The notes beneath the pieces are model-generated. The model did no database searches. It saw only the letters and a list, made by a program, of their open reading frames with translations, and was not told where the DNA came from. Below, piece after piece: positions 17,537-26,340 of a stretch of DNA of 64,000 bases. The stretch comes from Egicoccus sp. AB-alg6-2 (lineage in GTDB: Bacteria; Actinomycetota; Nitriliruptoria; Nitriliruptorales; Nitriliruptoraceae): positions 1 to 64,000 of the forward strand of contig NZ_JBGUAY010000006.1 of NCBI RefSeq assembly GCF_041821025.1, in the 5' to 3' direction. Position numbers and translations under genes: made by a program. Numbering within the stretch: the first letter of the stretch is position 1; every line of letters begins with the position of its first letter.

Positions 17537-18964
17537 TCAGACGCCGGCGACCGCGGTGTGCGTACAGATGGCGATGCGGCCTTTGCCGGCGTGCTTGGCG
17601 CGGTACATCGCCTCGTCGGCGCGACGGAGCAACGAGTCCGGGGTGTCGCCGGCGTGCGCCGTCGCCAGGCCGATGGAAACCCCGATGATGGCGTCGCCGA
17701 GCTCGAGCTCGAAGGGCGCGGCCACGGCGTCGAGCAGCCCCTGCGCCAGATCCGAGGCATCGGCGGGTGCTGGCTCGCACACCACGACGAACTCGTCACC
17801 CGCCAGGCGGCCGACGACGTCGTGGACCCGGACGTTGCGGCGCAGCCGGTCGGCGACTTCCGCCAACAGCTGGTCGCCGGCGCCGTGGCCGAGCGTGTCG
17901 TTGACCGCCTTGAACCCGTCGAGGTCGAGGAAGAGCACGACGAGCGGATTACCCGTGGTGACCGCCCGCTCGACCGCGCCCTCGAGCCGTTCGGTGATCG
18001 AGGCACGGTTGGGCAGTCCGGTGAGCGCGTCGTGCAGCGCCCGGTGACGCAGCAGCGCGGCTGCGGACTCGCGTTCCCTCAGCAGTCGGGTCATCCGCCA
18101 CAGCACCAGCACGACACACAGCAACGCGGCGATGGCGGGCACGCGCGTCGCCGCAGGGCCGGGCGCGCGCAGCATCGTCGCGGGAACGGCCGTGAGTGCC
18201 AGGCCGATCACGACCAGGCGGCCGAACGGCAGCGAGGTCACCTCGCTGGGCTCGGCCGGCCGCGACAGCTCCCGCATCGACGGGTGCAGGCTGGCGACCG
18301 CCACCAACACGTAGGCCAGCAGCCACGCGGCCGTCGTCAGCGGCGTCGAGGTGTCGTGGCCGAGCACGTAGACGGCGTTCGCCGCAAGACCGCTGGCGGC
18401 GGCGCCCACCAGCAACCACGCCGCGACGTTTCGGTGGGCCCCGGTGAACAGCACGCGGATGGCGCTGGCCATGACGGCGGCCGTCAGCAGGGGGACCGCG
18501 ACGTAGGTCAGGTGCGCGAACAGGACGGTGCCGTCACCGCCGCCCGGCGCAAGCGCCGCGTCGACGAGCACCGTGGCGATCGCGACCGTGACGAGCCAGC
18601 CGTCGATGCGGCCCTCGGGGTCGCCCGCCGGCAGCCGCGTCCGCACCAGGCGTGTGCAGGCGACCCCCAGCACGAGGTAGCCGACCAGGTAGAGGACGCT
18701 GCTGACCACCAACGCGATGCCGCCACGCTCGTACGGGTCGAGCAACAGGTCCCAGAGGTTGGCGGCCGCGAAGCAGCCCATGCCGAGCGCGATGGTGTGC
18801 CAGGGCTGGCGAGTCCGCGGCCGCAGCACCAACGGCCCGACGACGGTCGCCGTCACGACCCACGCGCCGACGAGCACCCAGGCGACCCGGAGGGGCAGCC
18901 AGACGAGGGCTCCGACGGACGCCGTCCCGAGCCCCACACCGATGCGCCACAACCACCGCTCCAT
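17537..18964 (-). CDS. Membrane diguanylate cyclase (AGDEF variant)
   Basis: 475 residues from ATG 18964 (no strong ribosome binding site visible). The first ~300 residues are mostly hydrophobic, with about eight to nine transmembrane helices. The C-terminal ~165 residues are a GGDEF domain: HDALTGLPNRASI, LFLDLDGFKAVNDTLGH, then GRLAGDEFVVV. The signature is AGDEF rather than GGDEF. Some AGDEF cyclases are active, so c-di-GMP synthesis is plausible but not certain. No RxxD inhibitory site is evident before the signature. It lies beside the FIST gene and is divergent from the Lys-rich protein/cyclase operon. Confidence 0.88.
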   Translation of the reverse strand: MERWLWRIGVGLGTASVGALVWLPLRVAWVLVGAWVVTATVVGPLVLRPRTRQPWHTIALGMGCFAAANLWDLLLDPYERGGIALVVSSVLYLVGYLVLGVACTRLVRTRLPAGDPEGRIDGWLVTVAIATVLVDAALAPGGGDGTVLFAHLTYVAVPLLTAAVMASAIRVLFTGAHRNVAAWLLVGAAASGLAANAVYVLGHDTSTPLTTAAWLLAYVLVAVASLHPSMRELSRPAEPSEVTSLPFGRLVVIGLALTAVPATMLRAPGPAATRVPAIAALLCVVLVLWRMTRLLRERESAAALLRHRALHDALTGLPNRASITERLEGAVERAVTTGNPLVVLFLDLDGFKAVNDTLGHGAGDQLLAEVADRLRRNVRVHDVVGRLAGDEFVVVCEPAPADASDLAQGLLDAVAAPFELELGDAIIGVSIGLATAHAGDTPDSLLRRADEAMYRAKHAGKGRIAICTHTAVAGV

Positions 18965-19436
18965 GGTTGTTCGTGTCGGCCCGGACGTACCGGTCCTTAG
19001 CGTTCTCGCACGCTGCTTCGGGTGGATGGTGGTGCGCAGGTGCAGGACAGCAGGACGCGGTCGCGCGACCGACGCACGGACGGGCACCTCTTCGCCGCCA
19101 GACGCGTTGAATCAGGTGTGACGGTCCGCCCCTGACCGTCAGAGCGCGCCGATCTTCGCCCGACGCCCCATCGGGTGGCGCGCCAGTGAGCATCGCCCTT
19201 CCCCCAAGGGTCGCTCACGTGCCGGTCGACGCCGTGCCCCGCGCGTCCCGGCTTGAACGGACCCCCGGCTCCCCAGCCGGGGGTCCGTTTCGCTGTGTCT
19301 CCAGCGTTTCCCTGGGGTTGCCGCTCCTCGCCGGGACAGGGGCCGTCGGTACACCGAAGCGCTCAAGTCGGGATCCGCGGCGGCCGACAGAACGGGCACA
19401 GCCAGCGCGCGCACGCGCGAGACCTTCGGGGGAATC
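18965..19436. other. Divergent leader region with strong hairpins
   Basis: This 472-base gap lies between two divergent signalling genes. It contains no convincing ORF. Two structured elements stand out on the plus strand: a GTGAGC/GCTCAC hairpin at 19186-19218 with an inner CCCTT/AAGGG stem, and a 15-bp perfect hairpin at 19256-19289. Both lie upstream of the gene at 19437, leaving a further ~147 bases before its start. Confidence 0.5.
19256..19289 (+). terminator. Perfect 15-bp hairpin with T run in a 5' leader
   Basis: AACGGACCCCCGGCT, loop CCCC, then the exact reverse complement, ending in TTT. It has the form of an intrinsic terminator. No plus-strand gene ends here, so it either ends a short leader or small RNA begun in 18965-19255, or attenuates the operon starting at 19437. 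The smaller hairpin just upstream (19186-19218) could belong to the same structured leader. Confidence 0.55.
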
Positions 19437-20657
19437 GTGACCGGATCGGTGTCCCAGCGGCTGCGGCGACGAGGTGCCGCGGTCGCGGTGCTGGCGTGCC
19501 TGCTGGTCTCCGTTCCCGCGACCGCCTGGGCCGCGCCAGGTCACGGCAATGGCGGCGGGAACGCCAGCGAGGCCAAGGCCGGCCACGGACGCTCCGCCGA
19601 AACGAAGGCGCAGGGCAAGGCCAAGACGCACGGCAAGACCAAGAGCACGTCGCAACCGAAGGCCAAGGGCAAACCGAACGCGTCCTCACAGGCCAAGCCG
19701 AAGGCGCAGGGCAAGACGCAGGCCAAGGGCAAGGCGAGCCCGAAGCCCAAGGCGCAACGGGCCGAGGCGTCCGCGCGCCCGAAGGGGCACGCCGGCACGG
19801 CCCCGGCCCGCGGCAACAGCGGCGTCCCGCGCGCGCAGGCGCCCGGGCAGAGCAAGGCCAAGAACGAGCAGGCCACCGCGAAGGCCGCGAAGGCCGACGG
19901 CAAGGTCGAGAAGGCCGCGGCGAAGCCCGGCGGTCGGATGCCGGCCGGGGCGGACACGAACGCCGGGGACGCGGACGGCGCCGCCGCCAAGGCCGCCAAG
20001 ATCGACGACCGCGTCGCACGTCGCGCGGCCTCCGACGACGACTTCCTCACTGCGGCGAGTGTCGGCAGCGGGGGCGGCAGCGACCGCGATCGCAACGGCA
20101 ACGGCTGGGGGCGGCTCGACCGCGACCGGGGCGACCGTGGCGTGCAGGGAAACGGGCAACGAGCCCGGTTGCTGCCGGTCCTGGGCTCGGTGACGCCCAC
20201 CGACGCCGATCGGGTCACCTCCGACGCCGTCGTCCTCAACCGTTCTGCCGTCCAGACGGCGACCTCGGCCAGCGCGTCCGCAGGCGCGACATCGGGCTCC
20301 GCTTCGGCTTCCGCCACGGCCCCGGCACCCGGCTCGTCGCCCGCCTCGGCCCCGGCCGCACCAGCGCCCGCACCCGCCCAGGCGGCTACCTCGAACCCGT
20401 CGATCGAGGCGTTGGCCCTCGAGTTCGGCGTCGTGGGACGCACCACGCGGGCCGGCGGCGAGTTGCTGCGTGACACGGGGCGCGCGGTCGTCGAAGCGAT
20501 TCCCGTGGAGGCACGTACCTTTGGCATTCCACTGGGTCTGCTGGCCGCGCTGGGTGGCTACCTGATCGCGCAACGCCGGTTCCGGCCGGGAACGCTGCCG
20601 ATGTCCGCAGCGGCGGTGCCCGAGCAGGAGGGAGCACGTGAGCGCCACCGCCTCTGA
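19437..20657 (+). CDS. Exported Lys/Ala/Gly-rich protein with C-terminal membrane anchor
   Basis: 406 residues from GTG 19437, with GGGGGA upstream. Residues 1-32 are a signal peptide ending AWAAPG. Residues ~35-200 are low complexity and strongly basic, full of KAK, AKGK and KPKAQ units like the tails of histone H1. A D/R/G-rich patch and an A/S/P-rich linker follow. One transmembrane helix near the C-terminus (FGIPLGLLAALGGYLIA) is followed by a basic cytoplasmic tail. Only the architecture is recognised. A basic, flexible extracytoplasmic region could bind anionic wall polymers or DNA (inference). It overlaps the next gene, a diguanylate cyclase, by 20 bases, so the two are translationally coupled. 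Confidence 0.75.
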   Translation: MTGSVSQRLRRRGAAVAVLACLLVSVPATAWAAPGHGNGGGNASEAKAGHGRSAETKAQGKAKTHGKTKSTSQPKAKGKPNASSQAKPKAQGKTQAKGKASPKPKAQRAEASARPKGHAGTAPARGNSGVPRAQAPGQSKAKNEQATAKAAKADGKVEKAAAKPGGRMPAGADTNAGDADGAAAKAAKIDDRVARRAASDDDFLTAASVGSGGGSDRDRNGNGWGRLDRDRGDRGVQGNGQRARLLPVLGSVTPTDADRVTSDAVVLNRSAVQTATSASASAGATSGSASASATAPAPGSSPASAPAAPAPAPAQAATSNPSIEALALEFGVVGRTTRAGGELLRDTGRAVVEAIPVEARTFGIPLGLLAALGGYLIAQRRFRPGTLPMSAAAVPEQEGARERHRL

Positions 20658-22431
20658 CGACGTTGCTCGTCGAGCGCGGCTGCGTGCCATCACGTTCGGG
20701 CGTCTGCTCGCCCACCTGCTGTTCGGTCTGTACCTGGTCACCCTCGGCCCCGACCTGGTCGACCCGGCCGGCCAGACGCTGCTGCGCGCGGCGGCCGTGG
20801 TCCACCTCTCCGTCAACGCCCTGGCGCTGCTGACCCCCGAACATCCTCGAGCCCTGCGCGCCGCGATCGAGACCACCACGATCGTCGACGCCGCCATGAT
20901 CGCGGTGCTCGTGGCCGTCACGGGCGGGGTCGTCAGCCCCTTCATCTGGCTGGTGCTGGCCGAGGCGGTCGCGGTCACCCTCGTCTTCGGCTGGGGTGGG
21001 GGCCTGCGGGCCGCCATCATGCTGACGCTGGCGGTGCTGTGGATCCACTCGGTGACCCCGCCGGTGCTCGCCGAGACGATCGACGTGGTGGCCGAGCGCG
21101 ACACCAGCCTGGCCATGGCACTGTCCGCCGACCACCAGGTGATCTGGCTGCTGGTCGGTCTCGGCGCCGTCACGGCACTGGTCGGCTGCCTCAGCGCCGT
21201 CGCCGAGCGCGACCTGCGCGGCTGGCTGAGCGACCTGACCATGCTGCGTCAGGTGACCCGCGACCTCGATCCGCGCCTCGGCATCGACCGCGTCTGCGAC
21301 GCCATGGCCACCACCATGGTCAAGAACTTCGGCTACCGCGGCGCCGTGGTGTGGTTGATGCAGGACGTGCGGCTGCGGCCGGTCAGCCAGGCCGGCCGGG
21401 CCGGTGTCGACGCGGTCGCCGAGGGCGCCGAGCTCTCACCGGCCGTGACACCCATGGCCGACGCGGTCGAGCGCCGCGAGCCGACGCTGGTGCGCCGCAC
21501 CGACCTACGCCCCGGCGCGCTCCAGCGGGTGCACGGCCCGAACGCGCCGCTGGTGCTGCTGCCCCTGCGCGCCGAAGGACGTCTGCTCGCCGTCATCAGC
21601 GCCGAGGTGGGGCGTTCCCTGCTGGCAGGCCCCGCGTTGCGGGGCGCCGACCTGCGCCGGCTCGGCCTGCTCGCCGACGAGGCATCGCTGCTGCTCGACA
21701 ACACCCGCCTGCAGGCCGACCTGAAGGCACTGGCGACCACCGACGGCCTCACGGGGCTCCCCAACCACCGCTTCCTGCAGCAGCGCCTGGGCGAGGAGGT
21801 GGCTCGACTCGACCGCAACGCCGCCGACGGTGACGACCGCCCGCTGTCGGTCGCCCTGTTCGACCTCGACTTCTTCAAGAAGATCAACGACACCTACGGC
21901 CATCCCACGGGCGATGCCGTCCTGGTCGCCGTCTCACGCGCCGCGGACGGCCTGCTGCGTGCCAGCGACGTCGTCTGTCGCTACGGCGGCGAGGAGTTCG
22001 CGCTCGTGCTGGTCGACACCGGCGCCGACGAGGCCGTCCAGGCCTGTCAACGCCTGGGCGAGGCCATCCGCTCGCTGCGGGTGCGGGCCGAGGACGGTCG
22101 CGACCTCGGCACCATCACCGCGTCGTTCGGTGTCGCGACCACCGTGGGGCCCGCCATGGACCGCGCGGAGCTCATCGCCGGCGCCGACCGGGCCCTGTAC
22201 GCCGCCAAGCACGCCGGACGCAACCGCGTGGTCCATCTCGACGACATCGAGGACCCCGCGGAACGCAACGCCCGCGACGACGACCGCGACGACCGCGACG
22301 ACCGGGAGGCTCACCGGGACTCCGAGCGCCGGATCGACCTGCCACGCGCGGGCGCTGCGGGCCGCGCGAACGAACGAACGGCGCCCCGGCACGAGGCCGG
22401 GGCGCCGAATTCGACCAGCGTCGGGCCGTAG
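20638..22431 (+). CDS. Membrane GAF-GGDEF diguanylate cyclase
   Basis: 597 residues from a GTG inside the end of the preceding gene. About six transmembrane helices occupy residues 20-185. A GAF-like domain follows (about 200-350; FGYRGAVVWLMQDVRL, PLVLLPLRAEGRLLAVIS). A GGDEF domain covers about 365-530, with TDGLTGLPNHRFL, LFDLDFFKKINDTYGH and the intact signature RYGGEEFALVL. It should make c-di-GMP from two GTP, probably controlled by a ligand or partner at the GAF or membrane domain. The C-terminal ~60 residues are D/R-rich and disordered. Their coding DNA contains a terminator-like hairpin shared with the convergent sucD gene, which ends nine bases away. Confidence 0.92.
   Translation: MSATASDDVARRARLRAITFGRLLAHLLFGLYLVTLGPDLVDPAGQTLLRAAAVVHLSVNALALLTPEHPRALRAAIETTTIVDAAMIAVLVAVTGGVVSPFIWLVLAEAVAVTLVFGWGGGLRAAIMLTLAVLWIHSVTPPVLAETIDVVAERDTSLAMALSADHQVIWLLVGLGAVTALVGCLSAVAERDLRGWLSDLTMLRQVTRDLDPRLGIDRVCDAMATTMVKNFGYRGAVVWLMQDVRLRPVSQAGRAGVDAVAEGAELSPAVTPMADAVERREPTLVRRTDLRPGALQRVHGPNAPLVLLPLRAEGRLLAVISAEVGRSLLAGPALRGADLRRLGLLADEASLLLDNTRLQADLKALATTDGLTGLPNHRFLQQRLGEEVARLDRNAADGDDRPLSVALFDLDFFKKINDTYGHPTGDAVLVAVSRAADGLLRASDVVCRYGGEEFALVLVDTGADEAVQACQRLGEAIRSLRVRAEDGRDLGTITASFGVATTVGPAMDRAELIAGADRALYAAKHAGRNRVVHLDDIEDPAERNARDDDRDDRDDREAHRDSERRIDLPRAGAAGRANERTAPRHEAGAPNSTSVGP
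22380..22406. terminator. Hairpin between convergent cyclase and sucD genes, inside coding DNA
   Basis: GGCGCCCCGGC, loop ACGAG, GCCGGGGCGCC: an 11-bp perfect stem. It lies about 25 bases before the cyclase stop, so it is translated. Only nine bases separate the two stop codons. It is symmetric and could end transcription from both sides. No long T run follows. Confidence 0.5.
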
Positions 22432-22440
22432 CCCGCGGGT

Positions 22441-23331
22441 TCAGTCGCCCAGACGCTCGATCATGAGCTGGGCGGCCTCGGAGGGGTTCATCGCGACCGA
22501 GATCCCGAAGCTTTCGAGGATCTCCTTCTTCTCCGCGGCGGACTCGCCGCCGGGACCGCCCTCCTTGACGATGGCGCCGGCGTGGCCCATCTGCTTGCCC
22601 TCGGGGGCCTCGAAACCGGCGATGTAGCCGACGACCGGCGTGTCCGGGATGTTGTCCCGGATCCACTCACCGGCCTTCTGCTCCTCCGACCCGCCGATCT
22701 CGCCGACGAACGCGATGGCCTCGGTCTCGGGGTCCTCGGCGAACGCCTGGATCACGTCGAGGAACTGCGTGCCGATCACCGGGTCACCACCGATGCCGAC
22801 GCAGGTCGAGATCCCGATGCCGGCCTGGGCCAGCTCGTGCATGATCTGGTAGGTCAACGTGCCCGACCGTGACACGAGACCGACCTTGCCCGGCATGGTG
22901 ATGTCGGCCGGGATGATGCCGACGTTGGACTTGCCGGGGCTGATCAGGCCGGGGCAGTTGGGGCCGATGAGTCGGACCCCGCCACGACGCACGACCGTGT
23001 CGTAGACCTCGGTCATGTCGTGGACGGGGACGCCCTCGGTGATGGCGACGATGGTCTGGATCCCGGCCTCGTAGGCCTCGAGGATCGCGCCCTTGGTGAA
23101 CGGCGCGGGGACCATCACCATCGAGGTGTTGGCGCCGGCCTCCTCGACCGCCTCCTTCACGGTGGCGTAGACGGGGACCCCGAGCTCGTCCCAGGTCGTA
23201 CCACCCTTCTTCGGGTGGGTACCGGCGACGATGCTGGTGCCGTAGTCCTGGTTGCGCTTGGCGTGGAACGTGCCCTGGGAACCGATGCCCTGGACGACGA
23301 CCTTGGTGCTTTCGTCGATGAAGATGCTCAC
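22441..23331 (-). CDS. sucD: Succinyl-CoA synthetase (ADP-forming), alpha subunit
   Basis: 296 residues, normal length, from GTG 23331 with GGAG upstream. With SucC it interconverts succinyl-CoA and succinate with substrate-level phosphorylation in the TCA cycle. The CoA-binding Rossmann region begins [13 protein letters not shown]. The phospho-histidine is in [11 protein letters not shown] (near residue 250). Motifs [17 protein letters not shown] and SRSGTLTYQ are family hallmarks. It lies 45 bases downstream of sucC. Confidence 0.97.
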   Translation of the reverse strand: MSIFIDESTKVVVQGIGSQGTFHAKRNQDYGTSIVAGTHPKKGGTTWDELGVPVYATVKEAVEEAGANTSMVMVPAPFTKGAILEAYEAGIQTIVAITEGVPVHDMTEVYDTVVRRGGVRLIGPNCPGLISPGKSNVGIIPADITMPGKVGLVSRSGTLTYQIMHELAQAGIGISTCVGIGGDPVIGTQFLDVIQAFAEDPETEAIAFVGEIGGSEEQKAGEWIRDNIPDTPVVGYIAGFEAPEGKQMGHAGAIVKEGGPGGESAAEKKEILESFGISVAMNPSEAAQLMIERLGD

Positions 23332-23376
23332 GAGATGCTCCTCACGCCGCAGCGGGCGTGTGACGGGTCCGGGCGA

Positions 23377-24555
23377 TCAGGCGCTGGCGAGGCGGACGGC
23401 TTCGGCGGCGGCCTCCTGCATCGTCGGCTTGGACACGACGCTGGGCAGGTTCGCCTCCTCGAGGATGCGGCGGCCCTCCTCGGCGTTGGTGCCGTCGAGG
23501 CGGATGACCAGCTTCTGCGGGAAGTCGCCGAGCCGCCGGGTGGCCTCGATGATGCCGTTGGCCACCTCCTCGCCCCGGGTGATGCCGCCGAAGATGTTGA
23601 CGAACACGCTCTTGACGTCGGGGTCGGACAGGACCAGGCCCAGCGACTGCGCCATCGCGTCGGCCGAGGCGCCGCCGCCGACGTCGAGGAAGTTCGCGGC
23701 CCGACCGCCGTTCTGCGCCACGACGTCGAGGGTCGCCATGACCAGGCCGGCGCCGTTGCCGAGCACGCCGACGCTGCCGTCGAGCTTGACGTACTGGATG
23801 CCCTTGGACTTGGCCTCGGCCTCGAGCGGGTCGTCGTTGTCGATGCCCTCGATCTGCCACTCGCCGTAGCCGTCGTGGCGGAACGCGGCGTTGCCGTCGA
23901 GCGTCACCTTGGCGTCGAGGGCGATGATGCGACCTTCGCCGTTCTTGATCAGCGGGTTGATCTCGGCCAGCGTCGCGTCCTCGGCGAGGTAGGCGGCGAA
24001 GAGCTGGACGAGCAGGTCCGCGGCCTCGTCGCGCACGTCCTCGGGCATGTTCGCCTGGGTCATGACCTCGAGCGCGATCTCCTTGGGCAGCCCGTTCTCG
24101 CGCTCGGAGGGCAGCACGGTGCGCTTGACCACGGCGTCGGGGTTGGTGCGGTTGACCTCCTCGATGTCCACGCCACCTTCGCGCGAGCAGATGATCAGCT
24201 CACCCTTGTTCACCCGGTCGTGCATCACCGACAGGTAGTACTCCTCGTCGATGTCGGAGGCGGGCTCGACGTAGACCACGTTGACCGTGTGTCCCTTGAT
24301 GTCGAGGCCGAGGATGTTGGAGGCGTGCTCGCGCGCGTCGTCGACCGAGGGCGCGTACTTCACCCCGCCGGCCTTGCCACGACCACCGGTCTTGACCTGC
24401 GCCTTGACCATGACGGCCGACGCGCCGTCGGTCTCGATGTAGCCGCGGGCGGCCGCCTCGACCTCCTCGACGGTGCGGCACGCGGTGCCTTCCGCGGGCA
24501 CGGGCACGCCGTTGCGCCGGAAGAGCTGCTTGCCCTGGAACTCCACGAGGTCCAC
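23377..24555 (-). CDS. sucC: Succinyl-CoA synthetase (ADP-forming), beta subunit
   Basis: 392 residues from GTG 24555, with GAGGAGG upstream. It has an ATP-grasp nucleotide-binding N-terminal half (VMVKAQVKTGGRGKAGGVK, LAEINPLI, IALDAKVTLDGNAAFRH) and a C-terminal CoA-ligase domain (GNGAGLVMATLD, FVNIFGGITRGEEVANGII). It works with sucD. The cobalamin-binding protein gene upstream on the same strand ends 78 bases before sucC and may be cotranscribed. Confidence 0.97.
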   Translation of the reverse strand: MDLVEFQGKQLFRRNGVPVPAEGTACRTVEEVEAAARGYIETDGASAVMVKAQVKTGGRGKAGGVKYAPSVDDAREHASNILGLDIKGHTVNVVYVEPASDIDEEYYLSVMHDRVNKGELIICSREGGVDIEEVNRTNPDAVVKRTVLPSERENGLPKEIALEVMTQANMPEDVRDEAADLLVQLFAAYLAEDATLAEINPLIKNGEGRIIALDAKVTLDGNAAFRHDGYGEWQIEGIDNDDPLEAEAKSKGIQYVKLDGSVGVLGNGAGLVMATLDVVAQNGGRAANFLDVGGGASADAMAQSLGLVLSDPDVKSVFVNIFGGITRGEEVANGIIEATRRLGDFPQKLVIRLDGTNAEEGRRILEEANLPSVVSKPTMQEAAAEAVRLASA

Positions 24556-24633
24556 GCGGGGCCTCCTCGATCAGTGTGTAAGGGGGCGGAAAAGGCGCGC
24601 GCCGCGACCCTGGCGGGTGCGGCGCGGGTGGGG

Positions 24634-25029
24634 TCAGACGCGTTCGGGGACGTTGCCCGCGACCCAGTCGGTGATGGTCTTCATCGGGGTGCCGGGCGTG
24701 AAGATCGCCGCGATCCCCTGCTCCTGCAGCAACGGGATGTCCTGCTCCGGGATGATGCCGCCGCCGAAGACGACGACGTCGTCGGCGCCGGCCTCGCGCA
24801 GGAGCTTGACCACCTTCGGGAACAGGGTCATGTGCGCCCCCGAGTGGATCGACAGGCCGACGGCCTGCGCGTCCTCCTGCAGTGCGGCGCTCACGATCTG
24901 TTCGGGGGTCTGGTGCAGGCCGGTGTAGATGACCTCGCAGCCGGCGTCGCGCAGCGCACGCGCGACCACCTTGGCACCGCGGTCGTGACCGTCCAGTCCC
25001 GGCTTGGCCACGACGACTCGGATCGCCAT
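24634..25029 (-). CDS. Stand-alone cobalamin-binding subunit of methylmalonyl-CoA mutase type
   Basis: 131 residues from ATG 25029, with AAAGAGA upstream. The whole protein is one B12-binding domain. It shows the DxHxxG motif ([18 protein letters not shown], His supplying the lower axial cobalt ligand), GLSIHSGAH and [13 protein letters not shown]. This matches the C-terminal domain of the mutase large chain or the small subunit of split acyl-CoA mutases. The partner substrate-binding subunit is not in the window. Its position ahead of sucCD fits a methylmalonyl-CoA to succinyl-CoA to succinate route. An isobutyryl- or ethylmalonyl-CoA mutase partner is equally possible. Confidence 0.88.
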   Translation of the reverse strand: MAIRVVVAKPGLDGHDRGAKVVARALRDAGCEVIYTGLHQTPEQIVSAALQEDAQAVGLSIHSGAHMTLFPKVVKLLREAGADDVVVFGGGIIPEQDIPLLQEQGIAAIFTPGTPMKTITDWVAGNVPERV

Positions 25030-25242
25030 CGACGTCTCTTTCTGTCGGAGGGCCCGCGCGTCGGAGGGGTCGCCACCGTCACCGCGCGAGATCCTGCCGC
25101 GACCTCCCGGCGGGAACGGCCGCGTTCTGCGCCGAGGATAGTCGGGTGCTGGCAGGGCCTCCCAAGCCGGCCCTGACCGCACGACTGGGCGAGCCGTGTG
25201 CGGGCACGGCCGGCACACGCGCACGGGTACCGTTCCGCGGCG

Positions 25243-25758
25243 ATGAGCGAACGGACGACCGGCGGCGAGCAGCCCGACTTCGGCCCCTCCGGCTACCTGC
25301 CCGAGCGGGCCTCCAAGCGTGCCCGCAAGATCGTGCTGCGGGCGCCCCTGGGATCGCAGTGGATCGTGGCGTCGCTGCTCGCGGGCCTGGTCGTGGTCGT
25401 GGCCGGGGTGATGTTCCTGCTGCGCAGCGGCGACCCACCCGCCGAGCCCTGGACCGCGGTCGGCCGGGTCGAGGACCTGCCGCCGAGCGCCGCCCTCGAC
25501 CACCTCGACGCGGTGCTCGTCACCGCCGGTGGACGGGTGCGGGTGTTCGCCGGCGCGGACGGGGTCGCCTACTGCCCGGCGTCGAACCGGCTCGAGGACG
25601 GCCGGCAGGTGTGGAACCTGACCGGCCGTGGGTTGGGAGGTGCCCCGTCGCTCGACGAGCACCCGACGCTGGTGCACGACGGCACCGTCTACGTCGATCC
25701 GACCCGGACCTCGCCGGGGCCGTCGCCGACCGACGATGCGGCCGAGCCCGCGTGCTGA
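25243..25758 (+). CDS. Single-pass membrane protein of unknown function
   Basis: 171 residues from ATG 25243; no clear ribosome binding site. A ~37-residue cytoplasmic N-terminus contains a basic cluster ([12 protein letters not shown]). One transmembrane helix follows (about 43-61, [19 protein letters not shown]). An extracytoplasmic domain of ~110 residues has a single conserved-looking Cys (GVAYCPASN) and a beta-rich pattern ([11 protein letters not shown]). The C-terminus is Pro/Ser/Thr-rich. No family is recognised. It is divergent from the cobalamin-binding gene and convergent with the SRPBCC gene. Confidence 0.65.
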   Translation: MSERTTGGEQPDFGPSGYLPERASKRARKIVLRAPLGSQWIVASLLAGLVVVVAGVMFLLRSGDPPAEPWTAVGRVEDLPPSAALDHLDAVLVTAGGRVRVFAGADGVAYCPASNRLEDGRQVWNLTGRGLGGAPSLDEHPTLVHDGTVYVDPTRTSPGPSPTDDAAEPAC

Positions 25759-25798
25759 CCGCCTGGCATGCCGGCGCGGCAGGCCGGCGTGGTGGGGA

Positions 25799-26260
25799 TC
25801 AGCGTCTCGCGCCGACGTGCGCGTCGAGGCGGGCGAGGGTCTCGACGATGCTGTCGAGGTTGCGGCGCGGATAGCTCGACAGGTCGAGCCAGATCTTCGT
25901 GCGGGCCCGGGACCAGTCGAACGACTCGGTGACCAGCGTCGCGGGACGACCCTCGGGGGTGGTCGTGTCCTCGAGCTCGTAGCGCCACCGGTGGCCGTGG
26001 AAGTGGCGCCAGGCGATCCGTCGCCCCTCCTCGAACTCCACCACGGTGTTGAGGATCTTGTAGGGCACGCCGAGCTTCATCTCCATGCCGAACCGCCCGC
26101 CTTCGTGCAGCCGCTCGGGACCGTTCGGTTGCACGTCGGAGACGGTGCCGGACCCGTCGATGAGCGGGTGCTGGGCAGGGTCGGCCAGGATGTCGAAGAT
26201 CGCCTGACGGTCGGCCTCGATCACCCGACTCGCCGACACCTTGCGCGTGCGCTTCGCCAC
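25799..26260 (-). CDS. SRPBCC (START-like) family protein
   Basis: 153 residues from GTG 26260, with GAGG upstream. The sequence fits a SRPBCC/polyketide-cyclase-like fold: [22 protein letters not shown] at the N-terminus, a central beta sheet ([30 protein letters not shown]) and a long C-terminal helix ([16 protein letters not shown]). Such proteins bind hydrophobic ligands in a central cavity; the ligand cannot be told. It lies just downstream of pcrA on the same strand. Confidence 0.85.
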   Translation of the reverse strand: MAKRTRKVSASRVIEADRQAIFDILADPAQHPLIDGSGTVSDVQPNGPERLHEGGRFGMEMKLGVPYKILNTVVEFEEGRRIAWRHFHGHRWRYELEDTTTPEGRPATLVTESFDWSRARTKIWLDLSSYPRRNLDSIVETLARLDAHVGARR

Positions 26261-26340
26261 GGGACCTCGTTCCTCGCTGTGCCGGAGGTTCGGGACGCTA
26301 GCCCCGCCCGGATCGCCGCCCACAACCCGTGCCGCGTCGG

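Noticed and set aside
23020-25176. 718-residue plus-strand protein antisense to sucCD
   Set aside because: It is a shadow of GC-biased third codon positions. The opposite strand encodes clear SucC, SucD and a B12 domain with ribosome binding sites.
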